Assembly (NCBI GenBank): GCA_964547855.1
Contig: CAZJPG010000014.1
Coordinates: 1 to 35,997, forward strand
DNA: 35,997 nucleotides
From: JBAZHE01 sp964547855
Lineage (GTDB): Bacteria; Patescibacteriota; Patescibacteriia; Patescibacteriales; WJLG01
Reading direction: 5' to 3'
Numbering within the stretch: position 1 is the stretch's first letter; every line of letters starts with the position of its first letter. Positions 30,709-35,997 of the stretch are shown here, piece by piece. The position numbers were made by a program, and so were the translations under genes. The notes under the pieces are model-generated. The model was not told where the DNA came from. It did not search any database and saw only the letters and a list, made by a program, of their open reading frames with translations.

Positions 30709-32994
30709 TCATTTTAGCATCTCAGGACAAACAACCGTGCATTTCTTACTTAAGCACAATGTCTTATATGGGCAATTACTCCTGACTGCATATTCAAAAG
30801 GTGTTTCGCAATCTTTAATATCACTACAGTCCGTATTTAAAATTTCAGTTATAGTATATTTATCCAGTGAATACCCATCTGGTAAATTTGTCTCATCTTC
30901 GCCTTTGACTAAAATCGCATCAAGATCCTTCCAGGAAAGATCTATGCCAACTACTCCGGCGGCACGAATAGTTATCACCCCCTTATCGAAGTAAAACACT
31001 AGACCATCATTGGTCAATACAAAATTACTCAGAAGTGAAGTAATGGATAATGAATCGACTTTAGCATCTTTGTTTAAACCCAACCCATCTTCGGCTATTT
31101 GTGTATCTGGAAAAGTCTTTTTATTATTAATGGTCTTTTTATACAACCTACTAGATAACTCTCTTAAATTCTTTGCAGACGCAGAATCCATCTTACCGTC
31201 AACGCTTTTAATATTAAGAACGGAAGATAATCCAACCAACCCATCATCATTAAAAGTAAAAGCTTTGACGGTTTCGTTAGCATTGGCTCCGCCAGCGTAC
31301 TCACCGATAGTCAACAAATATGAAACCGTCCCCATTCTTTTCGATCGAAAGACGCGGTAATCGATATCATAGGTGAAGACCATTTTTGGTCTATCAGGGA
31401 AATCACTCTCAACTCTCTTTTCCTCCTCATAAGCCGACCCGCCAACACTCCAATCTTTCTTTCTCAACTCAACTTCCTGTTCGACGAACTTCCTAACAAG
31501 TTCTTCTTTATCCAATGAATCGTTCGGATATCTAACTTTGATGTCGTAAAAATCAGTCTTATACTCTTCGCTAACATCTTCACCATAATGATTTTCGATG
31601 CCAGAATTATCACCAGACAATATTTTCATGTCACCACTAACGTTAACATTGAGTCGGCTTGTGTTCTTAGCTGTTATTGTGGCATTCTCTGCGTGCAATT
31701 TATTCATTTCGATCCAACAATCGCCGGAATTTATCGCCAAATCCTTAGCTGACCCGCTCAAATCTATTATCCCCCCTTTAGCATCAAGACTTAAGGTTCC
31801 TCTTACTTTTACAGAGCCTTTAATATCATTGAATCGCTTATTCAGCTTGATCTCTATGCCGTCGACATCGAGATCGGCCAGCTCGACATTGCCGCCACTT
31901 ATTTCCAGTCTCTTGAGATTAGGCATCGTTATCTCAATAGAAAGATGCTTGGTCCCTCCTGGGAATGGCTGATGTTTATTTTCTACTTTCCAAATATCAG
32001 TATTGTAATACGATTCGAACTCAGACCTTTTAACATATAAAGTTCCATCATCCGACCTTTCGAATGCAAGGCCTATTTTATCATAATCGCTTCCTTTTGC
32101 GACAACGCTAAAAACGTCGCCTTGTATTATTTTTATTTCGTCGAATCTCACGAAACGTGAGACATTGATACTGTCGAAATCATCAACATCATAATATCTC
32201 TCAGACCAAGAATTTTTCATCTCAGCCTTCCTCTCGTCATGCCTGGTCTCCAAATAAGAAGATAATGGCATAAAAGCGGAAAAGGAAATAAAAAATAATA
32301 ATATCAAAGGCGCAAAAAAACTTATCTTAAATACAATCTTCTTAGGAAAAACAACCAATGCACCAAGGATGGCGGTTAGCACAGCCGGCACAGCCACCAG
32401 AACAAAAGCACAAATGATCAACGCGTAATAGCGAAAAAGACCGATAAGCTCCACTGGCTTGAAATCGACCATGTAAAAATTCAATAGATAGCTCTTGGGA
32501 TATAGCAAAGCGATAAATATCAAAGCAAAAATCAACGTTGCCAAAACACCAACAATAAAAAACAAAAAGCCCAAGATCTTCCCAGCGACCAGGGGCGTGC
32601 TAGCTGGTAAATATTTCTTAAGCAGAAGAGAAGATCCTCTTATGACGATACCGATCAAGCCACCAAAAAGACAGATAACCACTAAAACCAACGATAATTG
32701 AGCGATACCGATAATGCTCGACTTTGGATAACCAAAAAGAAACCCGCGACTCAAACTGTCGACAAGTTGAAGCACAAGAACAAAAAGAAAGCTTGTCACA
32801 ACTGACCCAACTACAAGCTTTGGAATGAATCTATAGCTCTTATCCTCATCCTGCACTAAAACCATCATAACCCCGGATAGCAGCGGCAATGCCAGAAGTT
32901 GAAATCCCCAAAGGAACGTAAATCGCTCCGGCATAATGACAAAAATCAAGCCAGCGATCAATGTTAGAGCGGAGACTAAAAATATTTTTTTCAT
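30709..32994 (-). CDS. Large membrane protein: 7 TM + DUF2807 (head GIN) + DUF3298-like domain
   Basis: 761 residues. About seven membrane helices in the first 250 residues lead into an outside region. Residues of about 265-475 form a repetitive beta domain of the DUF2807 type (DDFDSINVSRFVRFDEIKII, PNLKRLEISGGNVELADL, KVRGTLSLDAKGG, DLSGSAKDLAINSGD). Residues of about 490-715 resemble DUF3298/DUF4163 (TYDIDYRVFRSKRMGTVSYL, GEYAGGANANETVKAFTFN, SNFVLTNDGLVFYFDKGVI), a domain also found in RsiV-type proteins. The tail is Cys-rich (DCSDIKDCETPF, NCPYKTLCLSKKC, VCP). The role is unknown. ATG at 32994, one base after the truncated VanZ stop. Confidence 0.8.
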   Translation of the reverse strand: MKKIFLVSALTLIAGLIFVIMPERFTFLWGFQLLALPLLSGVMMVLVQDEDKSYRFIPKLVVGSVVTSFLFVLVLQLVDSLSRGFLFGYPKSSIIGIAQLSLVLVVICLFGGLIGIVIRGSSLLLKKYLPASTPLVAGKILGFLFFIVGVLATLIFALIFIALLYPKSYLLNFYMVDFKPVELIGLFRYYALIICAFVLVAVPAVLTAILGALVVFPKKIVFKISFFAPLILLFFISFSAFMPLSSYLETRHDERKAEMKNSWSERYYDVDDFDSINVSRFVRFDEIKIIQGDVFSVVAKGSDYDKIGLAFERSDDGTLYVKRSEFESYYNTDIWKVENKHQPFPGGTKHLSIEITMPNLKRLEISGGNVELADLDVDGIEIKLNKRFNDIKGSVKVRGTLSLDAKGGIIDLSGSAKDLAINSGDCWIEMNKLHAENATITAKNTSRLNVNVSGDMKILSGDNSGIENHYGEDVSEEYKTDFYDIKVRYPNDSLDKEELVRKFVEQEVELRKKDWSVGGSAYEEEKRVESDFPDRPKMVFTYDIDYRVFRSKRMGTVSYLLTIGEYAGGANANETVKAFTFNDDGLVGLSSVLNIKSVDGKMDSASAKNLRELSSRLYKKTINNKKTFPDTQIAEDGLGLNKDAKVDSLSITSLLSNFVLTNDGLVFYFDKGVITIRAAGVVGIDLSWKDLDAILVKGEDETNLPDGYSLDKYTITEILNTDCSDIKDCETPFEYAVRSNCPYKTLCLSKKCTVVCPEMLK

Positions 32995-32995
32995 A

Positions 32996-33175
32996 TCATT
33001 TTATTATTTTTAGACCAATTATTTTAAGGGCTAAATAACCAATGATCGCTCCTAAAACATTCAAAATTAGATCGTCCACATCGACTATCCCAGACCCCGT
33101 CGCTCCCTGAATCGTCTCAAAGGATATGCTTAGCAAAAAAGCGACGACAAAGACCGAATACCAAGCGGGTATTGG
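32996..33175 (-). pseudogene. VanZ-family protein, C-terminal remnant
   Basis: About 57 codons with WYSVFVVAFLLSISFETIQ and then GIVDVDDLILNVLGAIIGY, the conserved C-terminal motif of VanZ-like membrane proteins. The reading frame continues only into the mobile-element repeat (33172-33202), with no start codon, so the N-terminal two-thirds is missing. The missing part is not found on the other side of the element. Its TGA is one base before the ATG of the DUF2807 protein, so the intact gene was probably in that operon. Confidence 0.75.
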
Positions 33176-33202
33176 GGTCAGGTCTTTACTTTTAGCGTTT
33201 TG
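33172..33202 (-). repeat. GTAAAGACCTGACCCC repeat, copy 1
   Basis: On the minus strand it reads AAAACGCTAAAAG then GTAAAGACCTGACCCC with one shared G, then AA. It encodes the last residues and stop of the transposase. Confidence 0.85.
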
Positions 33203-34073
33203 GGCTTTTTGTTTTTATTGATAATAAATCATTTTCTTTCTTAAATATTCTGCTAATAGTAGTATAATGGATGCCTAGATAATTTGCCACCTCCGAAAGC
33301 AAATACCCATAGCCGACATGAGCCTCATATATCTTTCTGTTCCTAACCTCTCTTGTGGTCACCCCTTCAGTAAACAACTCTTCGAGTGTTGGCCCACAAA
33401 ACAATCTCTCTTTTACCGGTATTTCCCGCTCACTCTCCCTAAGTTTCAAATAGCCCCTTATCTTCTCTATGAATCCGGCCGAACCCAGCACCACTCCACC
33501 TTTTAAAGAACTTAGGCCATCTTCTTCCGTCTTACTCATTAAATAATCCAAAAATAGCCCCTTGGCCCTGTTTTCATCCTGATCGAAATTAGACAAAGTC
33601 TCTCTTTTGTTCACACAGCCAGTCGCGGCTATTTTACCCATAACCTCCAAACAACTGTTCCACCTCCAGTCCTCTATTCTATCAACGATATTAGACCTCA
33701 ACGGATTCAAGGCTATATATCTTATCAGTTGATACTTATAATTCTCCTCTTCCACCAATATCGATTTGAATCTTCCTTGGAATAGGTGGCCGACACGCTT
33801 GTTCCTAATGTTAAAATTTTGCGTATAACTGCCATTAAGCTGCCTCATGCCGATGGATAGATTGGCCTCATTGGTCTTAATGAGCAAGTGATAGTGATTG
33901 GGCATCAGGCAATAGGCGTAGCAATCCCAATTATACCTTTTTATGGTATTAAAAAGGACTAACAAAAAATCTTGATAGTCCTCGACAACGTTGAATATGT
34001 TGGAGCGTTCATTGCCCCTGGTCATTATATGATAAAAAGCACCAGGATATTGTACTCTTATTGGTCTAGCCAT
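33192..34073 (-). CDS. REP-associated tyrosine transposase (Y1/HUH, RAYT)
   Basis: 293 residues. N-terminal Y1_Tnp domain: YPGAFYHIMTRGNERSNIF, HUH motif MPNHYHLLI (His60, His62), catalytic Tyr83 in SYTQNFNIRNKRVGHLFQG, then YIALNPLR. The C-terminal part (about 235-285) contains a DnaA-C-like HTH (YLLSEVANYLGIHYTTISRIFKKEN), a common RAYT feature. RAYTs are single-strand nucleases that process short palindromic repeats. Strong AAAGGAGG site 4-5 bases before the ATG at 34073, unlike the housekeeping genes. It appears intact. Confidence 0.93.
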   Translation of the reverse strand: MARPIRVQYPGAFYHIMTRGNERSNIFNVVEDYQDFLLVLFNTIKRYNWDCYAYCLMPNHYHLLIKTNEANLSIGMRQLNGSYTQNFNIRNKRVGHLFQGRFKSILVEEENYKYQLIRYIALNPLRSNIVDRIEDWRWNSCLEVMGKIAATGCVNKRETLSNFDQDENRAKGLFLDYLMSKTEEDGLSSLKGGVVLGSAGFIEKIRGYLKLRESEREIPVKERLFCGPTLEELFTEGVTTREVRNRKIYEAHVGYGYLLSEVANYLGIHYTTISRIFKKENDLLSIKTKSPKR

Positions 34074-34144
34074 TTCCCCTCCTTTAGTTTCTATATTTAC
34101 AATTTTATATTATCACCTTTTGTTTGGTCTTTAAAATGAGGGGG

Positions 34145-34178
34145 TAAAAATGCTAAATGTAAAGACCTGACCCCAAAA
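34145..34178 (+). repeat. GTAAAGACCTGACCCC repeat, copy 2
   Basis: Reads AAAAATGCTAAAT, then GTAAAGACCTGACCCC (T shared), then AAAA. Inverted relative to copy 1 and direct relative to copy 3. It supplies the stop codon of the broken LamG frame. Confidence 0.85.
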
Positions 34179-34845
34179 CCCCAAAACTGGCGGTGGCGGC
34201 GTTGGGATTGGCGAAGCTGGAGCCTTGCGTGCCGTTGTAGACATAGAGGGTCTCGACGGTGCTCGAAGGGGTGTATGGCTCCTCGTCCCCCGCGGAGAGG
34301 AAGGAGGAAGGGGCGGATTGATTGTAGTATTCGGTTCTCTGCCTGGCGGCCGAGAACTGGGTGCCGGTGGCCACCCTGACCTCGTCCAGGACGCCCTTGA
34401 GGAAATAATACATCTTATTGTTGTATTTGAAGGCGCCGGCATAGAGGGAACCGCCGTCCGTGTAGTCGCCGGAAGAGCTGGAAGAGGCCGTGCCCTGCCT
34501 CTGTCCGTCGTAGTAGAAACGGGCGGACTTGGACTTGTCGAAGGATAGCGAGAGCAGGTGCCAGGCGTTGTGGATGCTGGAACCGTTGGTCCAGCCGTAG
34601 TTGGTCGTGTAGCCGGAGGCGCGGGAGTCCACGCCGAAGTCGTCGTTGGTCGAACGGTCGTCGAACATTATCTCGCCTGGGTAGGTGGCGTCGCCGCCGG
34701 TCGAGGAATAGGCAGAGAGAATGGAATGGTATTCGTTCTTGTCTGTCATCTTGGTCCAAGCGGACATTTCCCATTTGCCAGGATTCGAGCCGAATATGCT
34801 GGAATCCGTGCCGAGGGTGATGTAGTTGCTGGTGCCGTTGTGTGC
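34153..34845 (-). pseudogene. GC-rich LamG-domain gene fragment
   Basis: An open frame of about 230 codons with LamG/concanavalin-like features: NYITLGTDSSIFG, WEMSAWTKM, WHLLSLSFDKSKSARFYYDG, and LKGVLDEVRVATGTQFSA followed by RTEYYNQSAPSSFLSAGDEE, a signature I associate with DUF2341/LamG surface proteins. It has no start (a stop lies upstream at 34849-34851, where composition shifts abruptly to AT-rich) and it ends inside repeat copy 2, so both ends are lost. Base composition is clearly GC-richer than any neighbour, pointing to recent transfer. Confidence 0.75.
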
Positions 34846-34877
34846 GGATTATTTAATTGTCGAGGTGCTATAAATCT

Positions 34878-34910
34878 AAAACGCTGAAAGTAAAGACCTG
34901 ACCCCAAAAG
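34878..34910 (+). repeat. GTAAAGACCTGACCCC repeat, copy 3
   Basis: Reads AAAACGCTGAAAG, then GTAAAGACCTGACCCC (G shared), then AAAAG. Nearly identical to copy 1 over about 30 bases, in opposite orientation. 34911-35017 holds no convincing gene. Confidence 0.85.
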
Positions 34911-35017
34911 TGCCCCAAAAAATATGGCAAATAGCTATTCTGTTATGACATTTATAGCTAATTTGCAGGATTTGGGAATATTTAATGCCTTTATAAAAAA
35001 CTGTGAAGGATAAAATA

Positions 35018-35416
35018 CTACTTAAACTCCCCGAGATTCCAATTTACAACCTTAATTACTTTTATACTTGAAATTAAATTATACGGAGAAACAGGAATGT
35101 TTTTTCCGTTTTTATAATAAACTCCGTAGAATTTTGCTCTAATTATTTTTATATTATTTTCATTTTCCATTTTTATAATAAAGGCTTTTTCGTATAAATC
35201 TTTAACCAATTTGTTTTCCTCTAGATGGATTGGCGTACCGACTATCTTATAAACACCATTATCGTTTATTATCTTGTCAGAAAAAATAACAACTTCTCTG
35301 CCCCACAAGACATAACCATCAAATATTTGTTTTGAAGGTAGTCTCAAAATAATCATTAGGGAAGATAAAAAAACAACTGAAACCGAGAAGATAATAATTT
35401 TTTTACCAATTTTCAT
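35018..35416 (-). CDS. Small membrane-anchored protein, candidate immunity protein
   Basis: 132 residues. One N-terminal hydrophobic segment (7-25, IIIFSVSVVFLSSLMIIL) could be a signal anchor; the rest is a beta-rich, Lys/Asn/Ile-rich domain (FDGYVLWGREVVIFSDKII, GVYKIVGTPIHLEENKLVKD). No family recognised. The ATG at 35416 lies 15 bases after the stop of the metallopeptidase-domain gene and shares its very AT-rich composition. In polymorphic toxin systems the immunity gene sits exactly here, so that is my inference; it could also be an unrelated secreted protein. Confidence 0.6.
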   Translation of the reverse strand: MKIGKKIIIFSVSVVFLSSLMIILRLPSKQIFDGYVLWGREVVIFSDKIINDNGVYKIVGTPIHLEENKLVKDLYEKAFIIKMENENNIKIIRAKFYGVYYKNGKNIPVSPYNLISSIKVIKVVNWNLGEFK

Positions 35417-35431
35417 TTTTTTAATTTAAAT

Positions 35432-35997
35432 TTATTTATAATCTTTTTCACCACGAGGAGCTATGACATAAGACGTGTTATTGTTAAGTTTTTTAAACCA
35501 TCTGTTATCATGCTTCGCGACAGCAGATTCAACTATAGAATTAATATTTCTCCCATCAACAACCCCCTCCATAGCTGCCTCCGCCATAATATTACCTTCC
35601 CAGCCACTGTTTGCACCGGTCAAGTCAGAATATCTATCAGATAAACCAACCAAATGACCAAATTCGTGTGGAGCTGGATCTGGATCGTTTCCTCTCCAGT
35701 GCCCCAAATATGCCCTATCCCTAACAACTCCTGACCTTTTTTCGTTATCTATTTCTATGACATTGCTCTTATCACTAAAATTAAAAAATTTGCTCCATTT
35801 TTTTGGATTTGAATTTTTAACAGCTTTAACCTGCACATCAAAAGCAACAGCATATTTTTTGCTCGTGTCCGGATTAACATAGGTCCACCCCCGATTCCAT
35901 TCATTCATTATATCTGTTTTTATATTTTGAGCCGTCTCATCATGGGGTGCACCCCTTTCATTTGACACATTCTCCACGCTCCAATTGATATTGCCGA
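35432..35997 (-). CDS. Metallopeptidase-domain protein, C-terminal part (possible polymorphic toxin tip)
   Basis: The frame is open to the right edge (188 codons seen, upstream residues GNINWSV), so this is the C-terminal part of a longer protein; a GTG at 35977 is probably internal. The key motif is PHEFGHLVGLSDRYSD, which fits HExxHxxGxxD: zinc ligands His, His and a third His/Asp, with Glu as catalyst, as in metzincin-like peptidases. A later NIMAEAAMEG segment resembles the Met-turn. Preceding sequence (GAPHDETAQNIKTDIMNEWNRGW) is not a family I can name. AT-rich compared with the rest of the window. A C-terminal peptidase domain followed by a tiny gene suggests an RHS/polymorphic toxin, but the N-terminal part must be seen. 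Confidence 0.65.
   Translation of the reverse strand, partial: GNINWSVENVSNERGAPHDETAQNIKTDIMNEWNRGWTYVNPDTSKKYAVAFDVQVKAVKNSNPKKWSKFFNFSDKSNVIEIDNEKRSGVVRDRAYLGHWRGNDPDPAPHEFGHLVGLSDRYSDLTGANSGWEGNIMAEAAMEGVVDGRNINSIVESAVAKHDNRWFKKLNNNTSYVIAPRGEKDYK

Larger units (their letters stand above)
33172..34178 (-). mobile_element. RAYT-type transposase unit bounded by inverted repeat copies
   Basis: The transposase gene is flanked by a minus-oriented repeat copy (33172-33202) and a plus-oriented copy (34145-34178). The left border coincides with the break in the VanZ gene. The transposase stop (TAA) lies within the left copy. Confidence 0.65.

Noticed and set aside
34225..34548. 107-codon plus-strand frame in the GC-rich island
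   Set aside because: It is the shadow of the LamG frame; high GC removes stop codons from all frames.
34924..35013. 29-codon plus-strand ORF (MANSYSVMTFIANLQDLGIF...) after repeat copy 3
   Set aside because: No ribosome site and too short to classify. It could be the remnant of a mobile-element gene, but nothing in it is diagnostic.
1..35997. Alternative genetic code (TGA as Gly)
   Set aside because: TGA ends several clear genes (NIF3-like, ileS, VanZ remnant, prepilin) at expected lengths and conserved glycines use GGN codons.
1..35997. tRNA or rRNA genes
   Set aside because: No rRNA core sequence and no cloverleaf with a T-loop GTTCGANTC-type signature was found in the intergenic gaps.

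Overview
The window looks like a piece of a Candidate Phyla Radiation (Patescibacteria, Parcubacteria-like) chromosome. The signs are moderate-to-low GC, compact same-strand operons, a MurE-like ligase without the usual N-terminal domain, a eukaryote-like (type 2) IleRS, a short ProRS without an editing insert, a SecD enlarged by extra domains, and several small proteins of unknown family. TGA is used as a stop (for example in ileS and the NIF3-like gene), so this is the standard bacterial code and not the TGA=Gly code of Gracilibacteria. The lineage is inferred from gene content; there is no rRNA here to confirm it. All genes except one small orphan (20977-21336) and one likely non-coding RNA are on the minus strand, so operons are read right to left.

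Layout by coordinate. 1-900: start of a MurE-like ligase and a small orphan membrane protein with its own promoter and terminator. 900-5441: a five-gene operon (NIF3-like, CPBP protease, U32 peptidase/TrhP-like, ruvA, femX-like). 5479-5587: a nested inverted-repeat element. 5606-7962: lemA, a DUF1189-like membrane protein and htpX. 8029-11090: ileS plus a 41-residue membrane micro-ORF whose start overlaps the ileS stop. 11293-11655: orphan gene. 11696-17465: a proS-mreB-mreC-mreD-mrdA cell-shape operon. 17639-20725: secD-secF, with two parvulin-like domains inserted in SecD. 20977-21336: the only plus-strand protein gene. 21405-23999: MgtA-type Mg2+ ATPase. 24081-24332: strong plus-strand promoter, structured RNA and terminator without a convincing ORF. 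24401-32994: mostly single-gene units, each with promoter and terminator: ADP-ribosylglycohydrolase, spermidine synthase-like protein behind an attenuator-like leader, L,D-transpeptidase, a 50-residue prepilin, an HTH/DUF2178 pair with two matching operators, a coiled-coil protein, a histidine phosphatase, and a large DUF2807/DUF3298 membrane protein.

32996-35997 is accessory DNA. A VanZ-family gene is cut off by a RAYT-type (Y1/HUH) transposase unit. Three copies of a roughly 30-base repeat flank the transposase and a GC-rich broken LamG gene. At the right edge is an AT-rich gene ending in a HExxHxxGxxD metallopeptidase domain, followed at once by a small membrane-anchored protein; this arrangement resembles a polymorphic toxin with its immunity gene.

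The common theme is the cell envelope: peptidoglycan synthesis and crosslinking (MurE, FemX, PBP2, L,D-transpeptidase), rod shape (MreBCD), export (SecDF) and membrane proteolysis (HtpX, CPBP). Three cross-cutting patterns stand out. (1) Housekeeping genes have no visible Shine-Dalgarno, while about eight single-gene units have strong AAAGGAG sites. (2) Degenerate AT-rich repeats with a 7-base period occur between genes and also inside femX and ileS. (3) Strong TTGACA-17-TATAAT-like promoters are often placed directly after the terminator of the previous unit.
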